Source: Microbacterium sp. BH-3-3-3 (lineage in GTDB: Bacteria; Actinomycetota; Actinomycetes; Actinomycetales; Microbacteriaceae). Taken from it: a DNA stretch of 64,000 nucleotides. Below, in pieces: positions 25,944 to 34,037 of the stretch (position 1 is its first letter; every line of letters begins with the position of its first letter). The translations under genes and the position numbers were made by a program. Where the stretch lies: contig NZ_VEFS01000005.1 of assembly GCF_007679045.1 (NCBI RefSeq), positions 191,171-255,170 of the forward strand. Reading direction: 5' to 3'. Below the pieces are notes generated by a model, which searched no databases, was not told where the DNA came from, and saw only the letters and a program-made list of their open reading frames with translations.

Positions 25944-27212
25944 GTGATCGACCTGACCCTGCTGCGTGAAGATCCCGAGCTCGTGAAGCGCTCCCAGATC
26001 GCCCGCGGGGAGTCGCCGGATTCGGTGGACGACGCCCTCGCCGCCGATCGCGACCGCCGCGCCGCCATCACCGCCTTCGAAGAGCTCCGCGCCGCGCAGA
26101 ACGCGCACGGCAAGCGCGTCGCGCAGGCGCCGAAAGACGAGAAGGCCGCGCTCGTGGCCGAGGCGAAGCAGCTCAGCGAGCAGGTGAAGGCCGCGCAGCA
26201 CGCCGCCGCCGAGGCCGAGGCCGCCGCCGAAGCCGCCCTCGCGAAGATCGAGAACATCGTCATCGACGGCGTCCCGTCGGGCGGCGAAGAGAACTTCGTC
26301 ACCCTGCGCACGCACGGCGAGGTCCCGACCTACGACTTCACCCCGCGCGACCACCTCGAGATCGGCGAGTTGCTCGGCGCGATCGACATGGAGCGCGGCA
26401 CCAAGGTCTCGGGCAGCCGCTTCTACTTCCTCACCGGCATCGGCGCCCGCCTCGAACTGGCGCTGATGACACTGGCCCTCGACCGCGCGCTGCAGGCGGG
26501 CTTCACCCCGATGATCCCCCCGACGCTGGTGCGTCCCGAGGTCATGCGCGGCACCGGCTTCCTCGGCCAGCACGCCGACGAGGTCTATCACCTGCCGAAG
26601 GAAGACCTCTACCTGGTCGGCACGAGCGAGGTGCCCCTCGCCGGGTACCACATGGACGAGATCCTCGACTTCGATCGCGGCGCCAAGCGCTACGCCGGAT
26701 GGTCCACCTGCTACCGCAGCGAGGCCGGCTCCTACGGCAAGGACACCCGCGGCATCATCCGCGTGCATCAGTTCAACAAGCTCGAGATGTTCGTCTACAC
26801 CGACCCGGCCGATGCCGAGGCCGAGCACGACCGCCTCGTCGCGATGCAGGAGGGCATGCTGCAAGACCTGGGCCTCGCCTACCGCGTGATCGACGTGGCC
26901 GCCGGCGACCTCGGCTCGAGCGCCGCGCGCAAATTCGACATCGAGGCCTGGGTGCCCACGCAAGACGCCTACCGCGAGCTGACGAGCACCTCGAACTGCA
27001 CGACCTACCAGGCCCGTCGCCTCGAGACCCGGTTCCGCCCGGCCGACGGCGGCAAGACGCAGCCGGTCGCGACCCTCAACGGCACGCTCGCCACCACGCG
27101 GTGGATCGTGGCGCTGCTCGAGACGCACCAGCGCGCCGACGGATCGGTCACGGTTCCCGAGGTCTTGCGGCCCTACCTCGGTGGGCTCGAGGTCATGGAG
27201 CCCATCGCGTGA
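25944..27212 (+). CDS. serS: Seryl-tRNA synthetase
   Basis: 422 residues. The N-terminal long coiled-coil arm that recognises the tRNA-Ser variable loop covers about 30-105 (Ala/Glu-rich). Class II motifs follow: motif 1 near [21 protein letters not shown], motif 2 [25 protein letters not shown], motif 3 [19 protein letters not shown]. It charges tRNA-Ser. Start GTG 25944 with [18 protein letters not shown], the conserved N terminus. Two tRNA-Ser genes lie within 6 kb downstream. Its stop overlaps the HAD gene (GTGA). Confidence 0.97.
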   Translation: MIDLTLLREDPELVKRSQIARGESPDSVDDALAADRDRRAAITAFEELRAAQNAHGKRVAQAPKDEKAALVAEAKQLSEQVKAAQHAAAEAEAAAEAALAKIENIVIDGVPSGGEENFVTLRTHGEVPTYDFTPRDHLEIGELLGAIDMERGTKVSGSRFYFLTGIGARLELALMTLALDRALQAGFTPMIPPTLVRPEVMRGTGFLGQHADEVYHLPKEDLYLVGTSEVPLAGYHMDEILDFDRGAKRYAGWSTCYRSEAGSYGKDTRGIIRVHQFNKLEMFVYTDPADAEAEHDRLVAMQEGMLQDLGLAYRVIDVAAGDLGSSAARKFDIEAWVPTQDAYRELTSTSNCTTYQARRLETRFRPADGGKTQPVATLNGTLATTRWIVALLETHQRADGSVTVPEVLRPYLGGLEVMEPIA

Positions 27213-28108
27213 GCGACGAGGCCGCCCTTCCCCGCACCGGAGACATCGACGCGTCGCCGCAGGACGAGGCGGCCGAGCTCGTCGCCGACGTCGCCCGTGA
27301 GGCGCCGGTCGGACGCATGCTCATCGCCCTCGACATCGACGGCACCGTGCTCCTCGAAGACGAGACCCTCAGCCCCGGTGTCGTCGACGCCGTCCGCCAC
27401 GCGCAAGAGGCGGGGCACGAGGTCATGCTCGCCACCGGCCGCAGCTGGGACAGCACGCACGGGGTCATGGAGCGCCTCGGCATCCGTCCCGAGTACGCCG
27501 TCTGCTCGAACGGCGCCATCGTGATGCGCAGGGGCGGCGAAGCGGATGCCGCGGAGTACGAGCGTGCGCACGTCGAGACGTTCGACCCCACCGAGGTGCT
27601 GACGCTGCTCGGCGAGCACCTGTCCGGGGCGCACTTCCTCGTGGAGCTGCCCGACGGCAAGCGCCTGTTCACGGATTACCTCGACGACTGGAACCTCGTC
27701 GGCGCGAACAAGGTGACCTTCGCGGAGCTCTCGGGCCAGCCCGTCTGTCGCGTGGTCGTGGTCGCACCGGAGCAGACCGACAAGGACTTCCTCGAACTGG
27801 TCGAGCGCATCGGCCTGACCCAGGTGTCGTACGCGATCGGCTGGACCGCGTGGCTCGACATCGCCCCGCAGGGCGTCGACAAGTCCACCGCGCTCGAACT
27901 CGTCCGCGGCTGGCTCGACATCGCCCCCGAGAACGTCCTGGTGATGGGGGATGGGCGCAACGACATCGAGATGATGCAGTGGGCGGTGCGCAACGGTGGT
28001 CGTGCGATCGCGATGCACCAGGGTCCGCCCGAGGTGCACGCCGCGGCCGGCGAAGTCGGCCTGTCGGTCACCGAGGGCGGCGTCGCGGCGGTGCTCCGGG
28101 CGCTCTGA
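27209..28108 (+). CDS. HAD-superfamily hydrolase, Cof type
   Basis: 299 residues. The HAD motif I is DIDGTV with Asp42 and Asp44; motif II is in LATGRSWDS, and motif IV is [13 protein letters not shown]. The C2-type cap (about 110-215) marks the Cof/sugar-phosphatase group. About 35 residues precede the core. It probably dephosphorylates sugar phosphates or a cofactor. It starts on a GTG overlapping the serS stop, so the two are co-translated; the serS-HAD pair recurs in Actinobacteria. Confidence 0.9.
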   Translation: MSDEAALPRTGDIDASPQDEAAELVADVAREAPVGRMLIALDIDGTVLLEDETLSPGVVDAVRHAQEAGHEVMLATGRSWDSTHGVMERLGIRPEYAVCSNGAIVMRRGGEADAAEYERAHVETFDPTEVLTLLGEHLSGAHFLVELPDGKRLFTDYLDDWNLVGANKVTFAELSGQPVCRVVVVAPEQTDKDFLELVERIGLTQVSYAIGWTAWLDIAPQGVDKSTALELVRGWLDIAPENVLVMGDGRNDIEMMQWAVRNGGRAIAMHQGPPEVHAAAGEVGLSVTEGGVAAVLRAL

Positions 28109-28147
28109 CGGCGCGCGGACCGACGCAGCGCCGGCCCGCGCCCCGCT

Positions 28148-28438
28148 TCACACTCGCGCGGACCCGCTCGCCACGTGGGCGGCTCGGTCGGCCAGGTACG
28201 CGGTGCGATCGACCGCGCTCAGGGGGCGGATCGTAGCGCGGTGATCGACCACGCGTGCGGCCTCCCAGGCGACCAGGCCCACCGGCGGCAGCAACAGCAG
28301 GGCGGTCGCCCATGCGGCCTTGAGCCCGACCGACGCGTGCGGGTCTCGCACGGCGACGACCGCGGCGAGGACGGATGCCGCGTAGACGAGCGCGAACACC
28401 GCCAGGACGATCTGCGAAGACATGCTGGTGACGATCAT
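28148..28438 (-). CDS. Small two-helix membrane protein
   Basis: 96 residues: a first helix IVLAVFALVYAASVLAAVVAV and a second WATALLLLPPVGLVAWEAARVV, followed by a charged cytoplasmic tail. The LLPPVGLVAWEA segment recalls the PLDc_N (phospholipase D nuclease N-terminal) membrane module, but no catalytic part is present. ATG 28438 is preceded by a strong GAGGAGG. Function unknown. Confidence 0.7.
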   Translation of the reverse strand: MIVTSMSSQIVLAVFALVYAASVLAAVVAVRDPHASVGLKAAWATALLLLPPVGLVAWEAARVVDHRATIRPLSAVDRTAYLADRAAHVASGSARV

Positions 28439-28570
28439 GGTGACCTCCTCAAGTCAGACGGCCCGTGGGTCGTGAACGACTGATGAGACCCGGTCTACTC
28501 CTCGCGGAGGGCGCCCTCAACGGCGCGTGGTCACGCCGAAGGGGATCGATAGCCCGGCCATAGCGCGCTG

Positions 28571-29854
28571 TCAGAAGCGCCGGTCGTCGACCGATCCCGC
28601 GGCGAGGTCCCGCCAGGCGTTGCGCGCCGACCCCTCCAGCATCCGACGGTCGCCTCGGGGGAGTTCGCGCCGGTTCCGCTGGAGCGCCTCGCGCGCGGCA
28701 TCGCGGAACACGCGTGCATTCCGAGGGGCGGATGCCGCGAGCGCGGCGAGACATTTCTGCAGACGCACCTGCACCTCGACGAGCCCCGCTCCGTCGCGCG
28801 CCAGCGGGCGGAACGCGTCGTCGACGAGATCCGCCAGGCGCGGAGCCGGCACGAAGACGTGCTCGTGGGCGACGTCGTCGTCCGCCTCGGTACGCAGAGC
28901 GCGCGCGAAGACGCGCTGGAGCGCGGCGACCACCTCGATCGCCGTCCCCGGGTCGTTGGTCGACGGCGAGAGCGCCCGGCTGCCGATCTCCGTGAGTGCG
29001 ATCACACCGAACCGGGGATCCTGTTCGTACGTGCGGTGGTGCTCGATCCTGAATGCGCGACGGATGCCCGCGATCACGTCGTCGTCGAGCTTCCCGACGA
29101 CCTTCGCGAGGGGGACGCGGGCGTCGGCGATGCGTCCCGGCGTCGCCCGCACGTGGATGTCGACGGAGAAGCGCTCGGCGATGCGGCCCAGTCCCGCCAC
29201 GTCGACGTGGGTGACGTAGCCGACGTCCGCAGCGTAGACGGCTCTCGCCCGGGCGGGGATCTCGACTGCGGCGCGGGCACCGAGCGTCGGCCTCTCGGCG
29301 TAGACCTCCAGTGATTCGGTGGCCGCCTTCTCGACGCGGTCGATCACGTCGGCCATCCGTCCGAAGGTCGACAGGTGCGAGATCCATCGCAGCAAGGTGA
29401 CGATGACCATCACGATGATGACCAGCGTCGCCACGAACAGGATCGTGCGCCCCTGGCCCTGGTAATACCCCGTCTCGAGGGCGACGATGCCGACCAGTGA
29501 GAAGGCGAAGGCCCCGACGAACGTCGACACCGCGTTCTGCGAGGTCGGGTCGGCGATGAGCAGCTGCGTCGACCGCGGGGTGGCGGTCGTGGTGGCCGAC
29601 GAGAACGCCGTGACCATCGCGGTGACCGAGAACGTGCTGACGGTGAGCATCGCGGTCGCGATGATCTGCAGCAGCGAGCCGACGGCGTCGTCGGCGAGCC
29701 CGAAGCTGAACGAGAACGGCAGCAGGGGCCCGACGAATCGGGCTGCCAGCACCACGACGATCCCGACGACGGTGAACACGGCGGCGCGCACCCACACCTG
29801 CCGGCCGAGCCGGAGGAAGAACGAGGCCAGGGGGCTGCGCGCGATCGGTGCCAT
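28571..29854 (-). CDS. DUF2254 family membrane protein
   Basis: 427 residues. Four hydrophobic helices occupy about residues 15-165 (VWVRAAVFTVVGIVVVLAARF, LLQIIATAMLTVSTFSVTAMV, FVGAFAFSLVGIVAL, ILFVATLVIIVMVIVTLL); the cytoplasmic region has the family segments ADVGYVTHVDV, QDPRFGVIALTEIGSRALSPSTNDPGTA. Function of DUF2254 is unknown. Longer in-frame starts run antisense through the tRNA and are rejected. The minus strand has TACCGT exactly 7 bases before ATG 29854, so the gene is probably leaderless. Confidence 0.88.
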   Translation of the reverse strand: MAPIARSPLASFFLRLGRQVWVRAAVFTVVGIVVVLAARFVGPLLPFSFSFGLADDAVGSLLQIIATAMLTVSTFSVTAMVTAFSSATTTATPRSTQLLIADPTSQNAVSTFVGAFAFSLVGIVALETGYYQGQGRTILFVATLVIIVMVIVTLLRWISHLSTFGRMADVIDRVEKAATESLEVYAERPTLGARAAVEIPARARAVYAADVGYVTHVDVAGLGRIAERFSVDIHVRATPGRIADARVPLAKVVGKLDDDVIAGIRRAFRIEHHRTYEQDPRFGVIALTEIGSRALSPSTNDPGTAIEVVAALQRVFARALRTEADDDVAHEHVFVPAPRLADLVDDAFRPLARDGAGLVEVQVRLQKCLAALAASAPRNARVFRDAAREALQRNRRELPRGDRRMLEGSARNAWRDLAAGSVDDRRF

Positions 29855-29921
29855 AGGCGCGACGGTATCCGGATGCCGTGCCCGCGCCCGGGGGCTGGAC
29901 TCGATCTCGCGACGTGCTCGG

Positions 29922-29927
29922 TAGACT
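29922..29927 (+). promoter_or_regulatory. -10 box for tRNA-Ser(TGA)
   Basis: TAGACT ends 11 bases before the mature 5' end of the tRNA, a fitting position for a short leader. Confidence 0.5.
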
Positions 29928-29938
29928 CGTCGGGTCCG

Positions 29939-30023
29939 GGAGGGTTGTCCGAGCGGCCGATGGACCTGGTCTTGAAAACCAGTGGGCAGCAATGTCCCGT
30001 GGGTTCGAATCCCACACCCTCCG
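29939..30023 (+). tRNA. tRNA-Ser (anticodon TGA)
   Basis: 85 nt. Acceptor stem GGAGGGT/ACCCTCC with discriminator G; anticodon arm CTGGT-CTTGAAA-ACCAG gives anticodon TGA; a long variable arm (GGGCAGC...GTCCC region) identifies a class II tRNA; T-arm GTGGG-TTCGAAT-CCCAC. The CCA end is not encoded. It reads UCA and other UCN codons. Confidence 0.97.
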
Positions 30024-30024
30024 C

Positions 30025-30067
30025 AACGCAGAACGGCGGGCCCCGCAGGGGTCCGCCGTTCTGCGTT
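30025..30067 (+). terminator. tRNA-Ser(TGA) terminator
   Basis: A near-perfect hairpin of almost 20 pairs: AACGCAGAACGGCGG.CCCC with GGGG-type complement ending CCGTTCTGCGTT, GCAG loop, starting two bases after the tRNA. Confidence 0.85.
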
Positions 30068-30209
30068 ATGACCGGTTGAGCGGGAGTCGAACCTTGGTTG
30101 GGCCCACGCCGCCCGAGGGCCCCCGCCGCGCGGGTGAGCGCGCCTGTCAGCGGGGCGAGAAGCGCCGATGAAACGCCAGGTCTTCACGCCATTCACAGCC
30201 GCCCGTCCC

Positions 30210-30241
30210 TAGTATTGCTGCGACCTCCGGCCGTGCCGGAG
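30210..30241 (+). promoter_or_regulatory. Promoter and 5' hairpin of the LCP gene
   Basis: TAGTAT (30210-30215) is a good -10; transcription would start near 30222. CTCCGGC-CGT-GCCGGAG (30225-30241) then forms a hairpin at the very 5' end of the message, about 45 bases before the start codon. It could protect the transcript or attenuate it. Confidence 0.45.
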
Positions 30242-30287
30242 CGTGACGTGCTGCCGGGCCGGCGGCATCCGTCGTGAAAGGACCCGA

Positions 30288-31577
30288 GTGATCAAGACCA
30301 CCCCTTCGCGCGGTCAGCGGACCGTCGCGCGCCATGGGCGACTCACGTCGCCGGGCCCCGTCGCCCAGTTGCTGCGCGGCCTCGCGATCGCCCTCGCCGT
30401 CGTGCTCGTATCGGGTGGCACGGTGCTCGCCTACGCCGCCGTCGACCTCACACGCAGCTTCACCGCCGACGCCGTCGACCTGAAGAACCAACCGGCCGTC
30501 CCGCCCGACATCGGCGAGCTGCAGGGCGGCGTCAACATGATGCTGGTCGGCACCGACGAGTGCGAGCCGGCGTTCGCGCAGTACTTCGGCGATCGCTGCA
30601 CAGGTCCCGACTCCGACGGCAGCTTGAACGACGTCAACCTCCTCATCCACATCTCCGACGCGCCTCGGCGCGTGACGGTCATCTCGTTCCCGCGTGACCT
30701 GATGGTGCCGATCCCCGCGTGCACCAACGCCGACGGGCAGGAGAACTCCGCGCGCAGCTTCGCCCAGATCAACAGCGCGTTCGAAGACGGCGGCCTGTCG
30801 TGCGTCGTGCAGACGGTCTCCGAGCTCAGCGGACTCGAGATCCCGTTCGCGGCCAAGGTCAGCTTCGGCGGCGTCATCAACATCACGGATGCCATCGGCG
30901 GCGTCGACGTCTGCATCGCCAACGGCATCGAAGACCCGTACACCGGCATCGACTGGCCCGCCGGCATCCGCACGGTGAAGGGCTTCGACGCCTTGCAGTT
31001 CCTGCGCACGCGTCACGGTGTCGGAGACGGCGGCGACCTCGGCCGCATCTCGAACCAGCAGCAGTACATGTCGCGACTGGCCAACAAGCTGAAGAGCCAG
31101 GAGGTGCTGTCGAACCCGGCGACCCTCTACAAGCTGGCCTCGACCGCGCTGCGCAACGTCGACCCCTCGACGTCGCTGACCAACCCGCTGACGCTCGTCC
31201 AGATCGCCTCGGCGGTCAAGGATGTGCCGTTCAACGAGATCGTCTTCATCCAGTACCCGACCGGTACCGACCCGTCGAACCCGAACCGCGTCGTGCCGAA
31301 CGAAGACGATGCCAAGACGCTCTGGGCCGCGCTCGCCGCGAACCAGCCGCTGCAGCTGTCGGGCAACCTCAGCGACGGTGATGGAGTGGTGGCCGACCCC
31401 AACGCGACGCCCGCTCCGACCGCGACCGATACTCCGGCGCCGACCGAGACGTCGACCCCGACCGACGGTGCCACGCCCACACCCGACCCGAGCTCCGGAA
31501 CGGTCGTGCTGCCCGAGGGCATCGCCGGGCAGACCGCGGCGCAGGCGACGTGCTCGAACGGTAACGTCCGCGAGTGA
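30288..31577 (+). CDS. LytR-CpsA-Psr (LCP) family cell-wall glycopolymer ligase
   Basis: 429 residues. One membrane anchor (about 25-50), then an extracellular LCP domain: GGVNMMLVGTDECEP, VTVISFPRDLMVPIP, INSAFEDGG, and FLRTRHGVGDGGDLGRISNQQQYMSRL with the conserved Arg/Asp set. The usual RSDT segment is replaced by SLNDVNLL. A Thr/Pro-rich tail (~60 residues) precedes the C terminus and may span the wall. LCP enzymes transfer undecaprenyl-linked teichoic-like or capsule polymers to peptidoglycan. GTG 30288 has GAAAGGA 7 bases upstream. Flanked by two tRNA-Ser genes. Confidence 0.9.
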   Translation: MIKTTPSRGQRTVARHGRLTSPGPVAQLLRGLAIALAVVLVSGGTVLAYAAVDLTRSFTADAVDLKNQPAVPPDIGELQGGVNMMLVGTDECEPAFAQYFGDRCTGPDSDGSLNDVNLLIHISDAPRRVTVISFPRDLMVPIPACTNADGQENSARSFAQINSAFEDGGLSCVVQTVSELSGLEIPFAAKVSFGGVINITDAIGGVDVCIANGIEDPYTGIDWPAGIRTVKGFDALQFLRTRHGVGDGGDLGRISNQQQYMSRLANKLKSQEVLSNPATLYKLASTALRNVDPSTSLTNPLTLVQIASAVKDVPFNEIVFIQYPTGTDPSNPNRVVPNEDDAKTLWAALAANQPLQLSGNLSDGDGVVADPNATPAPTATDTPAPTETSTPTDGATPTPDPSSGTVVLPEGIAGQTAAQATCSNGNVRE

Positions 31578-31583
31578 GTCCTC

Positions 31584-31623
31584 GCCGCCCGGCATCGCGA
31601 ACGTGGTTCGAATGCCGGGCGGC
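31584..31623 (+). terminator. LCP gene terminator
   Basis: Twelve-base perfect arms GCCGCCCGGCAT / ATGCCGGGCGGC, extended by further pairing in the loop, starting 7 bases after the stop codon. Confidence 0.85.
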
Positions 31624-31630
31624 ATCCGGT

Positions 31631-31636
31631 TAGTAT
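31631..31636 (+). promoter_or_regulatory. -10 box for tRNA-Ser(GCT)
   Basis: TAGTAT, 37 bases before the tRNA and just after the LCP terminator; same hexamer as the LCP promoter. Confidence 0.45.
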
Positions 31637-31673
31637 TGAGCGGTGTGCTCGCGCCGAGAGGCGTCGATCACCT

Positions 31674-31762
31674 GGAGACGTCGCATAGTCAGGCCTAGTG
31701 CACCACCCTGCTAAGGTGGAGTCCCCGTAAGGGGACCGAGGGTTCAAATCCCTCCGTCTCCG
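31674..31762 (+). tRNA. tRNA-Ser (anticodon GCT)
   Basis: 89 nt. Acceptor GGAGACG/CGTCTCC, discriminator G; anticodon arm CCACC-CTGCTAA-GGTGG gives GCT; long variable arm GTCCCC-GTAA-GGGGAC; T-arm GAGGG-TTCAAAT-CCCTC. It reads AGC/AGU. CCA is not encoded. Confidence 0.97.
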
Positions 31763-31765
31763 CCG

Positions 31766-31793
31766 AAAAAGCCCCGGTTCGCCGGGGCTTTTC
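31766..31793 (+). terminator. tRNA-Ser(GCT) terminator
   Basis: AAAAAGCCCCGG-TTCG-CCGGGGCTTTT: a UUCG tetraloop hairpin with both A and T runs, so effective for the convergent gene at 31813 as well. Confidence 0.9.
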
Positions 31794-31812
31794 GCGTTGT
31801 CGGCGAGCCGTC

Positions 31813-32202
31813 TCAGACCTGCCGCTCGAAGACCATCGTCGCTTGGATGCGATCACCCCCGCCGAACCCGGTGCTGCCCGACGATGCAGTCGTGATCGTG
31901 TGCAGGCGGAACCCGAGCGCCGCTTGACGGTTGATGACGCCCTCGAGTTCGGTCAGGTTGTTCGAGCCGCTGCCGAAGAGCTTCTCCTTCAGCACCACCT
32001 GGAGCACCACGTAGTTGTAGCCGTTCTGGGCGGGCCGCGGCTGTGCGCCGGCCACCGCGTCGGCCTGCGCCCGTTCGATGAAACCCGCGACGCCCGGCTG
32101 CGGAGGGGTCGGCTCCTGGAACCGCTCGGTCCACCGCTGTCCGTCCCACCAACGCGTCCGCCCGGAACCGTCGTCGTACCACCCTGCCTGTGCGTCGCTC
32201 AT
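31813..32202 (-). CDS. DUF2510 / DUF4177 domain protein
   Basis: 129 residues. The N terminus is a DUF2510 module (AGWYDDGSGRTRWWDGQRWTERF, residues 6-28), a short Trp-rich domain common in actinobacterial membrane-associated proteins. After a Pro/Ala linker comes a DUF4177-like domain (YNYVVLQVVLKEKLF...LEGVINRQAALGFRLHTI). Both have unknown function. No membrane segment. The ribosome site at ATG 32202 is weak. Confidence 0.8.
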   Translation of the reverse strand: MSDAQAGWYDDGSGRTRWWDGQRWTERFQEPTPPQPGVAGFIERAQADAVAGAQPRPAQNGYNYVVLQVVLKEKLFGSGSNNLTELEGVINRQAALGFRLHTITTASSGSTGFGGGDRIQATMVFERQV

Positions 32203-32297
32203 CGCCCGCCCCCTGTTCTTCGCTCCGGACCCCCGTGGCCGGATGCCGATCAGCGCCGAGTATTCCGGGGCCGGATGCTCCGTCGCAACGCGAGCGG

Positions 32298-32558
32298 TCA
32301 GGCGCGGTGCATCTCCACCGCGCTCACGCCCGAAAGCCCCAGCCACGAACGGCCGTCGGGGCCGTCGACGACGGTGAGGAGCACGGCGTCGCACCCGCGA
32401 CATCGCGCCACGATCCCCATGGCCGAGGCGTACACCGTCGCCGTGGCGAGCAGTCCCGTCAGCCCGCAGTGGGTGCATCGCACCCCGGATGCCGTGGCAT
32501 CCCATCCGAGCAGGTCGTCGAGGCGACCGGCCAGGGCATTGCCGTCGAGAAGCGTCAT
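32298..32558 (-). CDS. DUF6510 zinc-ribbon protein
   Basis: 86 residues with two CxxC pairs, CTHC at 28-31 and CRGC at 53-56, i.e. a probable zinc ribbon or iron site. DGNALAGRL at the start and an LGLSGVSAVEM end match DUF6510. Its ATG overlaps the stop of the reductase upstream (TGATG), and such proteins regularly accompany the SuoX-like/FNR pair in Actinobacteria, so it belongs to that redox module; a role in cofactor insertion or electron transfer is inference. Confidence 0.8.
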   Translation of the reverse strand: MTLLDGNALAGRLDDLLGWDATASGVRCTHCGLTGLLATATVYASAMGIVARCRGCDAVLLTVVDGPDGRSWLGLSGVSAVEMHRA

Positions 32559-33289
32559 CACGAACCTCCGAAACGTTCGGTGCGGATGCGGGCGGCTGAG
32601 TGGCCCGCCTCGATGAGCCAGCCCGAGACCGCCTCGACGAAGGGGGTCGGTCCGCAGACGAAGACGCGCGGCCGCTGGTCGGCCGGGATGACCGCGGCAC
32701 GCAGGCCCTCGACGGTCAGTCGTGCGGGGGCACACTCCGCGTTCGCGGGGGCCCGGCGGGTGTAGACGAGGTCGAGGGCGAACCGTTCGCCGACCAACGC
32801 CTCGAGCTCGTCAGCGAAGAACACGTCGTCGGGGGTGCGAACGGAGTAGAGCAGCCGGAAGGGGGTCGCGTCGGCGCTCGCCGCGTGCGCCGAGGCCATT
32901 GCGAAGAGGGGGACGACCCCGGAGCCGCCCGCGATCAGTTGCACCGGTGCGGGGTCATCGGAGGGCATCCACACGAAGAACGCCCCGAGCGGCCCGTGCA
33001 CCTCGATCTGGTCGCCGTCACGCAGGTCGTGCACGAGGAAGGGCGAGACCTCCCCGTCGGGCACCTCGTCGACGGCGAGGACGATGCGCGTACCCGGGCC
33101 GGCCGAGGCGATCGAGTACGACCGGCTCGCCTGGTAGCCGTCGGGTGCGGTGAGGCGCACGTCGAGGTGCGAGCCCGCCTCGTTGCCCGGCCAGGTGGGC
33201 ACCTCGAGCTCGATGCGCCGGGCCGTCGCGGTCTCGGGGCGCGAGGCGACGACGGTCGCGGCGTGCCAGGCCGCGGTGCGCGCGGTCAC
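32558..33289 (-). CDS. FNR-type flavin reductase partner of SuoX-like enzyme
   Basis: 243 residues. Ferredoxin-NADP reductase fold: RSYS at 56-59 for FAD, GGSGVVPLFAM from 121 for the NAD(P) domain, and VFVCGPTPFVEAV near the C terminus. It lacks the C-terminal [2Fe-2S] domain of phthalate-dioxygenase-type reductases. It starts on a GTG that overlaps the molybdoenzyme stop (GTGA) and probably exchanges electrons between NAD(P)H and the molybdenum protein. Confidence 0.85.
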   Translation of the reverse strand: MTARTAAWHAATVVASRPETATARRIELEVPTWPGNEAGSHLDVRLTAPDGYQASRSYSIASAGPGTRIVLAVDEVPDGEVSPFLVHDLRDGDQIEVHGPLGAFFVWMPSDDPAPVQLIAGGSGVVPLFAMASAHAASADATPFRLLYSVRTPDDVFFADELEALVGERFALDLVYTRRAPANAECAPARLTVEGLRAAVIPADQRPRVFVCGPTPFVEAVSGWLIEAGHSAARIRTERFGGS

Positions 33290-33876
33290 CCGTACCGTTC
33301 CTCGCGCCAGGGGTCGCCGTGCAGGTGATAGCCGTTCTGCTCCCAGAAGCCGGGCTTGTCGGCAGGCATGGTGATGAGCCCCTGCACCCACTTCGCGCTC
33401 TTCCAGAAGTACAGGTGCGGCACCAGCAGTCGCGCCGGGCCGCCGTGTTCGGGCGTCAGTGGTGCCCCGTCGGCTTCGAAGGCGATCCAGCTCTTGCCGC
33501 CGAGCAGGTCGTCGAGGGCGATGTTCGTCGTGTAGCCGCCGAAGGAGTGCACCATCGCGAAGTGGTGGGAGGTGTCGACCTCGGCGAAGAGGCGATCGAG
33601 CGAGACGCCGCGCCACGGCATGTCGAGCTTCGTCCAGTGCGTGACGCAGTGGATGTCGACGGTGACGTCCTCGACCCCGAGCGCCTCGAGCTCGGCCCGC
33701 GTCCAGCGGTGCACGCCGTTCTCGGTGCCGATCGCGAACTCCCAGCCGTCGTTGTCGATGCGGGGTGTCGGGCCGGCCGACAGCACCGGCCAGTCGCCGA
33801 CGAGCGTCTGACCGGGTGGGAGACGGGGGTCGCGCTCGCGTCGTCGTCCCGAGAATCCGCGTGTGATGAACGACAT
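33286..33876 (-). CDS. Sulfite-oxidase-like molybdopterin enzyme
   Basis: 196 residues, the short SuoX/YedY-type catalytic domain without haem or dimerisation domains. Cys77 in VDIHCVTHWTKLDM is the expected molybdenum ligand; HSFGGYTTNIALDDLL and GGPARLLVPHLYFWKSAKWVQGL are family signatures. No Tat signal is seen, so it works in the cytoplasm, unlike YedY. Substrate unknown: sulfite or sulfoxides of methionine-type are precedents. ATG 33876 has GAGGAG upstream. First gene of a three-gene operon with the FNR protein and DUF6510. Confidence 0.87.
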   Translation of the reverse strand: MSFITRGFSGRRRERDPRLPPGQTLVGDWPVLSAGPTPRIDNDGWEFAIGTENGVHRWTRAELEALGVEDVTVDIHCVTHWTKLDMPWRGVSLDRLFAEVDTSHHFAMVHSFGGYTTNIALDDLLGGKSWIAFEADGAPLTPEHGGPARLLVPHLYFWKSAKWVQGLITMPADKPGFWEQNGYHLHGDPWREERYG

Positions 33877-33905
33877 GGGTCTCCTCTGCGGGTGGCGGTG
33901 GCTTC

Positions 33906-33988
33906 ACCCTAGCCACGGCCGCGCGGCGACGACAGGGTGCCGACGTCGGCGCCACCCCGTCGGCCACGGCCCCGCACCCCGATAGGGT
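33906..33988. promoter_or_regulatory. Divergent promoters of SuoX-like and DUF808 operons
   Basis: TAGGGT occurs once on each strand: minus at 33911-33906, plus at 33983-33988. Both lie at suitable distances for messages with short leaders containing the ribosome sites (GAGGAG before 33876, GGGAGAAG before 34038). Confidence 0.45.
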
Positions 33989-34037
33989 CGTGCCTGCGGT
34001 GCGCACCTCGCGTGCCCTCTCACCCCGGGAGAAGCGC

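Noticed and set aside
29939..31762. Mobile element inserted at a tRNA-Ser gene
   Set aside because: No integrase, no direct repeat of the tRNA 3' end, and the gene between the two tRNAs is a normal LCP gene with host-like composition.
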